Assembly (NCBI GenBank): GCA_008638375.1
Contig: CM018051.1
Location: forward strand, 9,469,387 to 9,533,386
Source of the DNA: Nyssa sinensis
Lineage: Eukaryota > Streptophyta > Magnoliopsida > Cornales > Nyssaceae
DNA length: 64,000 nucleotides
Direction of reading: 5' to 3'
Of the stretch, positions 30,833 to 44,300 are shown in pieces; positions within the stretch are counted from its first letter, which is position 1; every line of letters begins with the position of its first letter. The translations under genes were made by a program, and so were the position numbers. The notes under the pieces were generated by a model. That model was not told where the DNA came from and did no database searches. It saw only the letters and a program-made list of their open reading frames with translations.

Positions 30833-31250
30833 ACAAACTGAATCAAATAATTACTAGACTGGAATGATCAGAGAGTCGAATAAAAAACCAATGAGTTGGA
30901 TTTTTATTTTATATGCGAAATATTGTGTTCTCTCTAGTGTATATGATCCAAATAATATAAGGGAACCCTATCTTGCATGTTCTACAACTGTTACATACAT
31001 ACATATATATCTATCTATCTATCTATCTATCTATATATAAATATATATATACACAGAGGAATGCTATGACTTACTTTAAAATTTTACTTAAATTGTTTTA
31101 CACGCGCCTGATGATGTAAGAATAGTTTTATCCATATATTTCTCTATAGAAACGTTCAGTAAAGAACCTTATCTTTAGAAACAGCGAAATCATGAATGGT
31201 GGGGTATGCTGATCTGCAAATGAAAATGAAAGGCTTAAAAAAGTAATCAA

Positions 31251-31652
31251 TGTTAAAATATGTCCGCATGAAAAAATAATATGCATATTATTTGAACTTA
31301 ATGAAATTAGGTGATTATTAGTTTTGAAAGAGTTACGTACGGTTACTTAATTAATGAAGATATAATAAGGAAAGTGGTTTTCCTATTTATCTATTTTTAT
31401 GAGAAAGTATGATAAGAGTTTGTTTTTAAGTAAGAATTGTCCTTTCTCAACCCAATTATTTTAACCAGTTTTTTCCATAACACTGACGTAATTTAAATAA
31501 AAGAGGTTAAGTGAGAAAAATAATTTTTACGAGCCATCTTCAAGAAAGAGATCTCATTATGACTGATTCTTAAATTTATTTTTGTATAAAATTATTATTA
31601 TGTGATTTTCATGGTAGTTAAAAATTCTTAAATTTAGTAAATTAAATTTACA
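31251..31652 (+). repeat. 5' LTR of the Copia element
   Basis: Starts TGTTAAAATATGTCC and ends AAATTTACA (TG...CA form). Aligns end to end with 37287-37704, apart from a block of about 12 extra bases in the 3' copy and scattered changes. Confidence 0.92.
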
Positions 31653-31654
31653 TG

Positions 31655-31666
31655 TGGTATCAGAGC
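31655..31666 (+). other. primer binding site
   Basis: TGGTATCAGAGC lies two bases after the 5' LTR. It matches the 3' end of plant initiator tRNA-Met, the usual Copia primer. Confidence 0.9.
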
Positions 31667-32829
31667 AAGGTTGAAATTATCATAATTTTTCTTTTAATAT
31701 AGAGATTGGTTTATAACTTATAATCTGTCCACTTCGAATCTCTTCTTATGAGGTAATTACTGAAACGAATGTATGTATGTATTGGTGGATGTTTAATATT
31801 TGAGATTTCCTTATCATCCAAAGTTCGGTGTTTTTTCCGGTGATTTGTTGCATTTTTGGTTCGTAAACGTATGGGAGTTGTTTACCATTTAGGATTTACC
31901 GGCTGATGTTAGAATTTGTAGTTGACTTATGTGAAGTGGAATTTTGTAGGATTGTTTTTGGACCTGGAGGAAAGGAAATTAGTAAATTATTTGTATATAT
32001 ATGCACGCTGTGTGTAAGTATATATTTGTTTGTATTATTTAGAGCTTGTGGGCCGGAGCATCAGTAGCCAAGACCTGACTTCATCTTCCCGTCTCAAACT
32101 GCACATGCTTGATAACCATGTGGTGATGGACAATGGAATAGTCAAGGTTACTCTGTCCACCCCAAAGGGCTTGATCCCCTGGAATACAACAAAGAATCAA
32201 GTAGAGGAAAATTAAAAGATTATTTTATTTTATTTATTTATTTATTTCTCTTTCACTAACTTATACGTCTAGTAAATTAGTAATGGTGGCTATGTTATGG
32301 GTTTATTTGTATTGAGTTAATAATTATATTTATGCATACATGAGCTGAACTGTTATGAGCTAGATTTTTTACATGTAATTAAAAAAATTAAAAGATTATT
32401 TTATTTTTTTATTTTTTTATTGGTTATTTATCAATTAATATTTATATTATGGTTAGCATGCCTGTTATCACCAAAGTGATCTTGCCAGAAAAAGTTATAA
32501 ATATTGAATTGAATTATGACTTTGCAAAATTATTATGAAATGATTATTTGATTATTATGGTTTGATCCAAAGGTGCACCAACTTTTAAGTAGTCATTAAA
32601 TTAATTAAAATAATTGATAGAATTATAGTGAGAGTAGAATAGATGCCCAAATGTGACAAACCAATCAAACTTGAAGGGTTATCAATTGTTCTTAGGTGAG
32701 TATAAATCACCATTAAATTGAATATTAGTATATTGCATTAGTTAATCCAAAGATTGAACGCAATATTGCTATTGGAACTGATTTTTCAAAGCATTAATGT
32801 TGTGATGTTTTTATTTTTTTTATTACAAT

Positions 32830-33650
32830 GTCAGTTCCTGTGTCGCTTCATTCGCTAGCTTCTTCTATTCCAATCTTTAATGGAATTAATTTCTCTGACT
32901 GGAAGGAACAAGATCCAGTTTCACCTGGGTGCTCTGGATCTCGACTTAGCACTGCGAATTGACAAACTAGCTGCTATTACTGAAACAAGCAGTTTGAAGC
33001 AGCAAGCTTTGTCTAAGTCATGGAAAAGATCGAACAGATTAAGCATCATGTTTATGCGAATGTGTATTACGAATAATATCAAGTCAACGCTTCCTCAAAT
33101 TGAAACTGCAAAAGAATATTTCAAGGCTGAGGAAGATCGATTTCGTTCAGTAGACAAGTCCCTTGGAGAGAGATTAATAGTTGAACTTACTACCATGAAA
33201 TTTGATGGTAGTCGTGGAATGAAGTGAACAAGTCCTTGAAATGACCAATCTAACTGCCAGATTCAAATCTCTAAGTATGAATGTTGATGAAAATTTCCTT
33301 GTTCAATTCATTATGAATTCATTGCCTGCTCAGTATGGGCCATTTCAGATTCACTATAACACTATTAAGGAAAAGTGGAGTGTGAATGAATTGGCGAGTA
33401 TGTTAATTCAAGAAGAGGCAAGACTTAAGCAACAAGGACAACATTCAGTTAATGTTATGAAGTCATGGAGTTGGAAGCAAAGGAAAGACACACTAGAAGA
33501 GTACTAAGAAAGATCCATTGAAGGTTGCGGGTCCCTCTCATGTCAATAGGGCTCACAGAACATCATGGACCAAAATGTTATTTCTGTAATGGCTATGGGC
33601 ATGTAAAGAAAAATTGCCCAAAACGTAGAGTTTGGTTCGAGAAGAAAGGT
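32830..33650 (+). pseudogene. Copia gag remnant with CCHC zinc knuckle
   Basis: Begins near ATGTCAGTTCCTGTG (32830). The gag core continues in a shifted frame as FHLGALDLDLALRIDKLAAI and, after a stop at 33225, as LTARFKSLSMNVDENFLVQF. A nucleic-acid-binding zinc knuckle CYFCNGYGHVKKNC (CX2CX4HX4C) is at 33576-33617, in yet another frame. At least three frame changes make it non-functional. Confidence 0.88.
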
Positions 33651-33689
33651 AAGCTATTAGCTTATGTATGTTTCGAATCAAATATGACA

Positions 33690-36600
33690 TAAGTTCTTTC
33701 TAATACATGGTGAATTGACTTTAGTTCTACTATTCATGTTTCAAATTCGATGCAGGAATACCTTTCGATCCAGAACATAAAGGAAAATGAGCATTTTATA
33801 GTCTTGGGAGATGGAACTCAAGTACCAGTTGTTAGTGTTGGGACTTTACAGTTTGTTTTTAGAGTCAGGCCACTGTTTGTACCTATTTGATACATTTTAT
33901 GTTCTTACTATTTCTAGAAATTTAATTTCCATGTCAAGACTAGATTATGATGGCTATTCTTTATATTTTGAACATAAGGGTTTTCGTTTATTAAGAAATG
34001 ACTCATTTGTTGGTTCTCGTGTTTTATCTAAGGGGTTATATAAATTTAATCTTAACAAAAATTTTGCTAGAACACTCCTCACCCTGCATCATGATGTTGG
34101 AACTAAACGTAGCAGAGTTAATGAGAATTCTTCTTTCTTATGGCATAAAAGACTGGGTCATATATCCAGAGAAAGAATTAAGAGATTGGTAAAAAACGGT
34201 ATTCTTTCAAATCTTAATTTTACTGATTTTAATGTATGTGTGGACTGCATTAAAGGAAAGCAAACCAAACATACAAAGAAAGGCGCCACAAGAAGTAGAG
34301 AACTTTTGGAGATTGTCCATATTGATATTTGTGGACTTTTTGACTCACCGTATTTTGGTGGAGAAAAGTACTTTATCACTTTCATCGATGATTTGTCACG
34401 TTACGGTTATGTCTATTTGTTGCATGAAAAGTCTCAAGCAATAAATGTTTTAAAGGCATATATTGCTGAAGTTGAGCGACAATTAGATAGAAAGATGAAA
34501 ATCGTTCGATCAGATAGAGGTAGTGAGTATTACGGAAGGTATGATGGAATAAGACAATGTCTCGAACCATTTGCTAAATTCCTAGAAGAGCATGGTATTT
34601 GTGCACAATACACAATGCCTAGTACGCCTTAACAGAATGGTGTGGCTAAAAGGCGTAATCGTACTCTTATGAAAATGGTTAGAAGTATATTAAGTAACTC
34701 CTCAGTACCCATTTCATTGTGGATAGAGGCACTTAAGACAACCGTTTATTTGCTTAACCAGGTTCCTAGTAAGGTAGTGCAAAAAACTCCTTTTGAATTG
34801 TGGACGGGAAGGAAAACCGAGTTTGAGACACTTTCATAGTTGGGATTGTCCAGCAGAGGCTAGGATCTATAATCCGCATAAAAAGAAGTTAGGATTCTAG
34901 AATTGTAAGCGAGTACTTTATTGGTTACCCAAAGAAGTCTAAAGGGTATAGGTTTTATTGCCTTAACCATAATACGAGAATTGTTGAAACCAAAAATGTC
35001 AGATTCCTTGAGAATTGTGAAATTAGTTAGAGTGATGTATCACGTAATGTGGTCATCGAAGAAGTTTGGGTGCCTATCTCGATACCCGTAACTTCAACGG
35101 AAACTTTTGTTTCTCCAGTTATCGAACAGTATGATAACATTGAACAACAATTTAGTGATCAGTCACTCCATAATGAGAATGTCACCAATGAACCAGTTGC
35201 AAAACAATCATAAGGAATAGCATTAAGGAGATCTCAAAGAGAAATGAGATCAACTATTTCAGATGATTATTTGGTATATCTATAAGAATCTGATTATGAT
35301 TTAGGAACAAGTAAAGATCCGGTTTCATTTTCACAAGCCATTGAAAGTAGTGACTCTGAAAAGTAGATCAGTGCTATAAATGATGAGTTGAAATCAATGG
35401 AACAAAATGAAGTTTGGGACGTCCTTGATTTGCCTGAAGGTTTTAAGACAGATGGGTGTAAATGGCTTTTTAAGACCAAACGTGACTGCAATGGCAATAT
35501 TGAACGACATAAAGCTAGACTTGTTGCAAAAGGTTTCACTCAAAAACGAAGTATTAATTACAAAGAGACGTTCTCTCCTGTATTGAAGAAGGACTCTCTT
35601 AGGATAATAATGGCTCTGGTGGCTCATTTCGATTTGGAGTTACACCAAATGGATGTGAAAACTGCTTTTCTGAATGAGAATTTAGATGAAGAGGTTTATA
35701 TGGATCAACTTGAAGGTTTCTTGATTAAAGGAAATGAGCATATGGTATGCAAATTAAAGAAGTTAATTTATGGACTTAAACAAGCTTCTAGACAATGGTA
35801 TCTTAAGTTTAATAATACCATCATGTCCTTTAGATTTAAGGAAAATACCGTTGATCGGTGTATATATCTAAAGGTCAGTGGGAGTAAGTTTATTTTCTTG
35901 GTTATGTATGTTGACGATATATTGCTTGCCAGTAATGATCTTGGTTTATTGAATGAAACCAAGAGATTTCTTTCTATGAACTTTGAAATGAAAGATATGG
36001 GTGAGGCAACTTACGTGATAGGAATTGAAATATTTCGTGATAGATCACATGGATTGTTAGGGTTGTCTCAGAAGGGATATATCGATATAGTTCTTGAAAG
36101 ATTTCATATGACTGAATGTGCGGCCACTTCCTACTCCTATTTGTAAAGGGGAACAAGTTCAGGTGAAAAGAATTTTCCACAGAATGCATTAGAAAAGAAA
36201 AGAATGGAAAATATTTCTTATGCATTTGTTGTTGGAAGCTTGATGTATACTCAAACTTGTACAAGACCGGATATTAGTTTTGTAGTTGGAATGCTCAGGA
36301 AGATACCAAAATAATCCCAGAATGGAGCATTGGAAAGCTGCAAAGAAGGGTTTTAAGATACCTGAAGGGAACAAGACACTATATGCTCACGTATCGAAGG
36401 TCTGATCAGTTGAAGGTGGTTGGCTACTCCTGACTCAAATTTTGCTAGGTTGTGTTGATAGTTAGAAGTCAACTTTTGGTTATTTGTTTCTATTAGTCCG
36501 GAGGAACAATATCATGGAAAAGCGCCAAACAAACTAATCATAGCAGCATCTACTATGGAAACTGAATTTGTGGCATGCTTTGAGGCCACAATTCACGCTT

Positions 36601-36898
36601 TATGGTTGCGAAATTTTATCTCAAGGACTTGGAGTTGTCGACAGCATTGCCAAGGCCGCTGAGAACGTATTGTGATAATTCCACAACAGTCTTTTTCTTC
36701 AAGAACGACAAATATTCTAATGGCGCTAAGCACATGGAACTCGAATATTTGGCCGTTAAGGAGGAAGTTCATAAACAAACAGTGTTTATAGAACAAATTA
36801 AGACTGAGTTCATGATTGCAAATCCTTTGACTAAAGGGTTAGCACCAAAGACATTTAAGGAACATGTTAATCGCATGGGTCTTTGTTATAATCCATGA
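33690..36898 (+). pseudogene. Copia pol remnant (protease, integrase, RT, RNase H)
   Basis: A degraded protease region (near 33715, WIDFSSTIHVSN, where the catalytic motif is normally DSGA) precedes the gag-pre-integrase domain (HKRLGHISRERIKRLV, CVDCIKGKQTKH). The integrase core follows with its Asp residues (HIDICG, RSDRGSEYYG), up to about 34839. A TAA stop at 34630 lies where integrase normally reads PQQNGV. Reverse transcriptase is open at 35388-36146, with the active-site YVDD at 35907-35918. RNase H follows in broken frames, ending near 36898 with the conserved HVNRMGLC. Further stops lie between 34840 and 35390. Confidence 0.92.
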
Positions 36899-37286
36899 GA
36901 TATGTTTTGTGGATCTTTATGTTTTGTTCTATCACATCTATAGAGATATCAGTAATTGTGTTTCTGACTTTTTTCCTACTTACCATCAATTATGTAATTA
37001 TGAAGATGGATTATTGATGATAGAAATCGTCTTTGACAAAGACATTATGGGGACATTACAGTTACTTCCTATTATGGATTATAATTAAGTGATTTGTTAG
37101 CATTGTAGTGCATGGAAGGGAAGGTGTCACTTTATTGATATTTACCGTCATGACTCGTGTTGGTAAGTTATTTAATTATAATATTATTGTAATCTCACTA
37201 AAGTGTGAATAAGCTAATGTTATGCGCATATTTTGTTTACCTTGTCAATCCAAATAAGTGTCGTTCATATGGGCCAACTGGGAGAA

Positions 37287-37704
37287 TGTTAAAATATGTC
37301 CTACATGAAAGGGTAATATGAACATTATTTGGACTTAATGAAATTAGGTGGTTATTGCCTTTGGAAGAGTTACGCTACGGTTACTTAATTAGTGAGATAT
37401 AATAGGGGAAGTGGTTTTCCTATTTATCTACTTTTATGGAGAGTAGGTTAAGAGTTTGTTTTTAAGTAAGAATTATCATCTCTCTACCCAATTATTTTAA
37501 CCAGTTTTTCCTATAACATTCTGACGTAATTTAAAGAAAAGGGGTTAAGTGAGAGAAATAATTTCTACGAGCCATCTTCAAGAAGGAGATTTCATTATGA
37601 CTGATTCTGGTATGTTTCAGTGAAATATTTATTTCGCATAAAATTATTATTATATGATTTTCATGATAATTAAAGATTCTTAAATTTAGTAAATTAAATT
37701 TACA
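37287..37704 (+). repeat. 3' LTR of the Copia element
   Basis: Directly follows the polypurine tract GGGAGAA. Same TG...CA ends as the 5' LTR, and 16 bases longer. Confidence 0.92.
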
Positions 37705-38330
37705 TAACTTTCTGATAGATGGCCTATAAAATAAATACATAATGCTATAAAAAAAAATAATTTTGAGAGAGCTAGGAGTGATGTTGGAAGAAATTAAGAA
37801 TGATATATTGTGTTCAAAGGCATTGAATGAAGTGGAATGGTAATTGATGGACAAAACTCATAAAGATAAATAACTCTACAATAATACGCACTGTAAAAAT
37901 TTTATTTGTGTTTTTAATTTTATATTTTTACTATTTAAAAGAAATAGCTAATTATTTTGTCAGGTATTTATGGGTTCATGGATGACAATAAATATCATTA
38001 ATATAGTATTTGTTATCTAAACGTTTATTTTATTTTATTTTTACTTTTCTGATTTAAGATATTATTCTCTTTAAATGATTATTTTTAAGTCTCTTTTTTT
38101 TTTTATTGTATGCGTTTAATTTTATTTTATTTTTACTTTCTAGTTTAAATGATGATTTTTAAGTCTTTTTTTTTTATTGTATGTATTCAATTTCCAAAGC
38201 TTTATGGATGCGGTATTTCTTTTAGTTTTGTTAATATTATCTATTGAATTTTAGTTTTTCAATTGTTTGAAGTTATTTGGTATTATATTTTTTTATTGAC
38301 CCACCACAGGCCCATGCTAATATATATAAT
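37705..38330. other. AT-rich spacer after the Copia element
   Basis: No coding signal. A short tandem duplication (TTTTACTTTC/TCTTTTTTTTTTATTGTATG type) is present around 38040-38190. Confidence 0.5.
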
Positions 38331-39799
38331 TAGAAGGTGACAAATAGTTATCCAAATCCGTCAATTCATTCTAACCCGTCTACTATCAACCCGTCCCATT
38401 TAGTTAGCGGGTCATAAACGAGTTGGATAATAAGGAACTCGTCAATTTAGCGGGTTAATACGGATTGAATATGGGTGTTTGACGGATTGAGAATGAAAAA
38501 TAATAAAATAGTATAAGAATATATATATATATATATATATATATATGACTCGTTGATATGTAATATATATAAATAGTATAGAATATATATATATAGGTCT
38601 AGAATGTAATATATAATAGTATATATTATATATATATATATATATAAAAATATATATTTATATTTATATTTATCTCTATTTGGAAAAGAACAAAATACTA
38701 AAACATATACAATAGATTATAAAACAAAACTAATATTTAAAGAATGTAATTCAACATCACCATATATATAAACAAAATACAAATAAAAAATTTGTGATTC
38801 AAAATAAGTTGAATTGGTCTTCGCTAGGAGCTTTGAATATCATTAAATAATGTGCACACGTATTTGTTTGTTCGTTTTTGCTTGTGAATGTCGAGGAAAA
38901 AAATTTCTAATACTCTCCAAACTCCATTAGTGACAGGAAAACTCATTCACTAAACTAGTCCCTACAAAAAAATATATATCTATATTAAATATAACTATTA
39001 AATTTACTAAATATTAGTTATTAGAGAGTAAACTGTACACTACTCCAATAAATCAAATTTTAAAAACTTCTTCAACCGGACCATCAAAAATGAAATGGCT
39101 AAATAGAACTAAAAATGTAAGGCCGTGTTTGGCTCGAGCAGTTCTTAAAAAAAAAAAAAAAAAGTCAACCCCTCCAACAAGTTTTATTAAGAGAAAAATG
39201 TAAAAATGAAAATTAATTGCTTCTTCCCAGATTAAAAATCTTGATTCAAACCATCCAATAATTACCAAATTTTGACAGAATCTCCAAAGGTTGGTCAGAG
39301 CCCACCTCAGGATCCTTATAGTTTTGCACTTCAAAATTGCCCAATACAATATGCTTTTTGGACATTAAAATGAAAGCTCCAACGAAGGAATTTTCACAAG
39401 GACACTCAAAAGGGGCAAAATGAACCTCTTCTTACCATAGAAACCTTCTACATGAGAGATTAGTTCCATAGCTTCAACTGATTTCGAAGATCAAAGAATT
39501 CTGAGAAGAAGGCAGTACCATCGCCTGATTAGATTTACTAATCGAGAAATAAAAATTTTTTTTAATGTGTATTCACAAAAGTTTTAATAGAGAAACATGA
39601 TGAATTTTGTTAGTCATATTACTTGATTGAGATGTGAGAATCTTAGGTAGTATTTTACTTCTAAAAAAAAGTTGGGTAGTGGGTCAAATTCGAGTTAACC
39701 CGACTCATTTATGACCCGACCCGTATTTAATCCGATCAATTCAGGATCAAATATGGATTTAACCCGTTTACAACCCGCTCGTTTTGCCAGGCCTATATA
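38331..39799. mobile_element. non-autonomous element with ACCCGACCCG-type inverted ends
   Basis: The left 160 bases (AGCGGGTCATAAACGAG, GCGGGTTAATACGGATTGAA) correspond in inverted order to the right 130 bases (ACTCATTTATGACCCGACCC, ATGGATTTAACCCGTTTACA). The interior has long (TA)n runs (38519-38546, 38620-38645) and no ORF of note. This layout suits an old non-autonomous DNA transposon. Exact ends are uncertain. Confidence 0.5.
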
Positions 39800-40139
39800 T
39801 AATACTGTCCTGCTAACTGTGAAAAAAAAACTCAAAATTGGCCTCTCAAATCTATGATTGTGTAACACAATATGAAGAAAAATATAAATAAATACAAAAA
39901 CATGAAAAAGAATTTAAGTTTCTTAAAAATTAAGAATAAAAGTGACTCATCACCCAATCAGAAATAATTCCTTACAAGAATGACTATTTATATTTTTATA
40001 ATTTGAAAACGACCTTTATTATTTTTTCAAAATTAAATTATGTTAAAAAGAGTTATTTGAATAATTTTTAGTTTCTTTTTGAAAAAGAAATTGAGAAATT
40101 TTATTAAAATTTTTAGTGTATAACAATCAAAATTAAAAA

Positions 40140-40650
40140 AAAAAAGAGATAACCAAAGCTTGGGTTGAAAAAATAAATTCGGATCAAGTTCGGGTTAAAC
40201 TGATACTAATAAATATTAATTCAAATCGGGTTCAAGTTGGGTTGCTCGGGTTCAATGTCAAGTTCAAGTCGGGTTCGGATTGACTACTAAAGCTTGAGTT
40301 AAACTTAAACATGACTTAACTGAAACCCAACCCGCTCGAGCTATACCCCTACTTTTGGTTTCTTTTAAAAGAAGAAATTGAGAAAAATTATTGAATCTTT
40401 TAGTGTAAAATTAAAATAAGAAAAAAAACAACAATTTATTAAAAAAATTCATGGCTGAAATCTTAAAAATAGAATTCATAATCAAGTTTGGACCGGACTC
40501 AAGTTGAACTCCCTACTAATAATTCTAATTCGGGATCAAGATTGAGTTGTTTCAAGATCGATGTCAGGATTAACTGTTTTAAAACGAGAATTAGACTTTG
40601 ACATGACTAACTTGAACACGCCCGCCTCACCTTGCACCCTAGTCTATCAA
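40140..40650. mobile_element. dispersed repeat with TCGGGTTCAAGTTGGGTT-type motifs
   Basis: Repeated blocks such as GGATCAAGTTCGGGTTAAAC, GGGTTCAAGTTGGGTTGC and CCCAACCCGCTCGAGC occur within 200 bases, with a weaker related block at 40480-40650. Related in style to the 38331 element but not clearly the same family. No coding content. Confidence 0.45.
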
Positions 40651-40799
40651 GTCTTCTTCATTTTCATCAACTTAACAGTTCATAAGCTCCACCGGGTCTG
40701 TTCCACAAACTCTTAACAGATAGGCAAGTGTAATTTCTAAAAGTAACATCATTAAACCTAAGAAGATGTAGGTGTAATTTAATCTTTTTATAAGTAGTG

Positions 40800-41324
40800 G
40801 CCGCTAGTTCTTAAATTGATGACCCAACAAACAATCCAAGGACCATATAGAGTCCACTTGCCTTGAGGCATAAACCCAGAATAAGCGATTTCTACCCGTT
40901 CCCAAACAAGAACATGGAGTGCAGGGTAGTGAAGACGCTAAATCAAATGCACAGATATATAGATGAAAATATAATCTCTAAAGATGGGGTGTATAGCGGG
41001 GATCAGGTAAAACCACAAATTTCAGCAGTCACGCACAGAGCAATCTAATTCAAAAGTAAAACCACATTCTAAAACTCTAAAAATTCAAAAACATTTCAAC
41101 ACTAAATATGAATCTGTGTAAATTTTCAAAGAGGATGATTACCCATAAAATTCAAGAAATCCAGTTTCCTAGAACCCTGGCCAAACAATAAAAAAAGTGC
41201 TTTATGGAAAGAAGAAAAACAAGGAATAGTTTAACAGCAAGAAATCAAGAACAAAACTATGTAGCGTCAGGCAAAACATAACTTTCTTAACATAGAGCTC
41301 CATCGCGCAATCAAACATCCACTC
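40800..41324 (-). other. 3' flank and 3' UTR of RPS5
   Basis: Follows the RPS5 coding end on the minus strand. The ORF at 40863-41048 has no recognisable domain. The region is less AT-rich than average and may include the polyadenylation region, but no single signal stands out. Confidence 0.45.
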
Positions 41325-41355
41325 TCAACGGTTGGCCTTTGCAACCCTCTCAATC

Positions 41356-44300
41356 TCAGTCTTTCTTCTTAATTGCATAGCTGTATTTGTGGATCACTGA
41401 GTGATCAGTATACATACAAAATAAATAAATAAATTTAGTTTCAAAAGAAATATAGAAAACAATCTTAAAAAACCACATGGAAAAATGGAGTGGCAGGGAA
41501 GAAATTTTTTCAAGTGAGTTTTTCTTTACCTGTTAGAAGACCCCTTGGCAGCATTAATGAGTTCATCAGCAAGGCACTCTGCAATGCTCTTGATGTTCCT
41601 GAAAGCACTCTCGCGAGCCCCAGTTGTAAGAAGATAAATTGCCTGGTTAACACGTCGCAGAGGTGAAATATCAACAGCCTGACGCCTCACAACACCAGCA
41701 GAACCAATTCGAGTTGCATCTTCCCTTGGTCCACTACATAGAGAGAAGAGGACAATGAAATAAACTGGTAAGAATCATGCTGAAACAGAGCACTAAAAGG
41801 TTGCTCACACGGCAGGAAGGGCGGCCATAAAAAGATTTCCAAAGGATCGACAATCACTTCTCACAAGAACAAAAATAAAGTAAGATAACATAAGTGGCAT
41901 ACCTGTTGATAACAGCATCAACAATGATTTGAATGGGGTTTTGATCAGTCAACAAATGGATAATTTCCATAGCATGCTTAACAATGCGAACAGCCATCAG
42001 CTTCTTCCCATTGTTCCGCCCGTGCATCATCATAGAGTTGACAAGCCTCTCCACAATTGGGCACTGGGCCTTCCTGAACCGCTTGGCTTGGTACCTCCCA
42101 GCAGTGTGAGGCATATAGGTTGCATGCTTCGCAGCAGTGGCAGTAATGTAATCCTCCACAGAAATGTCAGCAATCTATATGAAACCAAAGAATAATCAAA
42201 TGACAAATATAAATGACTAGCATTGGTTGAGACATGACACAAGTTGGTAGTAGAAAAGGAAAATGTCAACAAAATTACCAGAAAAAATGGAAATGAGCTG
42301 GATATTTTCAAATAGTGTTACCCACCAAAAAGAAAACGAAACAAACAGAAAAAGGAAAAAATTAAAACACTTAGAAATAAACAACAGGCCAGTTTCTAAA
42401 TCCATATTAAAAAAATAAATAAACCTAGCAAATATCATATGGATTTATAAATCCCCCCATTGATATAAAAGGGTATCATTAATGGCAGACCAGTACTGAA
42501 AAAACTCTACTCAGTTTAATCTACTTTAGGTATTCACCTAGCAGCCCATAATAATTATGGAAAACCAAACATCTTGCAACAGGTACTAAGAATATATCTC
42601 AAAAAATTCAACTAAACACAAAGTCCTCAATAGCTTATTTCACTCCCACGGATGGCAACTTATTATCAAAAAACCAGACAAGAAAATCCAGGTTGTGAAA
42701 TTTTGACATGGGTTAGTTCCAGGTTGCTGATTCCAACAATGAATGACTTTGTCGTGCATCATACATAAGAAGGAAAAATTAGTACCATAGCTCGAGTAAT
42801 TTCCAAACTCATTGATTTTAACATCAGTAAGTAAACCAATAACTAAATTCAAGATTAAAATTATGCTAACACAAAAAACATTATCAGGAATCATAGCTTC
42901 TGACAATATATGATCTCAACATTCGGGAAAAATAAACCATAGCTGACCTTTAAACCATACACAATACAGAGGCAGAATATCCTTTCATATATGCTCAATG
43001 ATGCCTCTTTCACCAGTTAACGCAGCTTGAACTTCAGTGTAAAGACCCCAAAGGGATGAAGAGGAGGGGGAGGAGGACAAATTAAAGTAAACCACGTAAT
43101 TGTACCCAATGTTAAGAGAGGAGATCAATCCCAACCATTACTGAAGTATACAAAACATGCATCCAGCCGTCAATTGACCCAAGACAAAGAATTTAACTTG
43201 GTCAAATGCTTGTGTGAGAAAACATGCCCATGCTACATAAAACCGATACAACTACTCAACTTTCTCAATTTCATCATTTACTCTTACAGAACAATAAATT
43301 AACTATGTTTTCCCTCAAAACTGCACAACAATATGCCTAATTTCCCCCAAAGCTCTATTCACCTCCCAATTAACCGTTGACTATCTACTTACACTCTCAC
43401 TTCGGAAGGACAATATCATAAAACAATCAAGTAAAATTTCAAGCTACCTTCCACCAATTACTCAAAAGCACATTATAAATTGTAGGCCATCTAGATAGCT
43501 AATAAGATGGGCAAATTAAAAGATAACAGTTCTCTTACAGGAAGCATTATAAAATTTAAGTCAGAAGCAAGAATAATAAAGCCAAAACAAGTGAAACTGG
43601 AATCTTTAGTCCATAGATCATTCCCCAACCTTCCAGGCACAGACCATATAATATTAACTACAAAATGAAGACTTAGAGCACACTGCCCACCCTTAATCCA
43701 ATTAGATTGCAAATTACTAATGCAAAAAAAAAAAAATAAGTAACCCAACCACAATATAGAAAAAGAAACTTTAATGGACTTCAATCAATGAACAAGTAGC
43801 CACATTCGAAAAATGAAACGGGAAAGGAACAAGGGAACAATTTCAGTTAATATAATCTAAATGGAGTGCATTGTGGCAAAAATTCATTTCAACTACAAAT
43901 TCTAACAAAATCTCATGTTTGGATTTCTAAGAGCACTTCTTACTTTTGTTTTGAGATCTGCGTCCTTGTTTCTTCTTCAAGCCAAAATTTAGATTCCTGA
44001 CCCTTTTAGTAGAACTTCTTAATAGTAAAAAATAAAAAACATATTTTACAATATTGCAGCTGACAAGGCCCTAGAATTTTCTGACGACACAAAAACTAAA
44101 AGCAAAAACCAAAAAGAAAAGCTAGAGACACAGAAAAGTGAATAAAATTGGCTAGTAAAAAAGTTTTATTTGAAAAACTTGTATCATGAAAATGGGTATA
44201 AAATTTAGGGAATACCTATTCCCACTACTTTGTTACACATTTGATCTCCAAAATAAAATATTTTTATAATGATCAAATTTGTACTTTTGGGGGTTTAGGG

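Larger units (their letters stand above)
27755..31247. repeat. segmental duplication, copy B (MYB gene)
   Basis: The right-hand counterpart of 21660-24946, in direct orientation. It has small private differences: an extra block near 28815-28845, a longer (CT)n run in the intron, and about 80 extra bases near 31060-31145. Homology with copy A stops within a few bases of the left end of the Copia element at 31251. Confidence 0.9.
31251..37704 (+). mobile_element. complete but dead Ty1/Copia LTR retrotransposon
   Basis: About 6.45 kb with two LTRs, a tRNA-Met-type primer site, gag, protease, integrase, reverse transcriptase and RNase H in Copia order, then a purine-rich tract (GGGAGAA) before the 3' LTR. 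Many stops and frameshifts show that it cannot move on its own. The LTRs differ at roughly one base in ten by eye plus indels, so the insertion is old. Five bases either side (ATCAA and TAACT) do not match, so no target-site duplication is visible. Confidence 0.95.
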
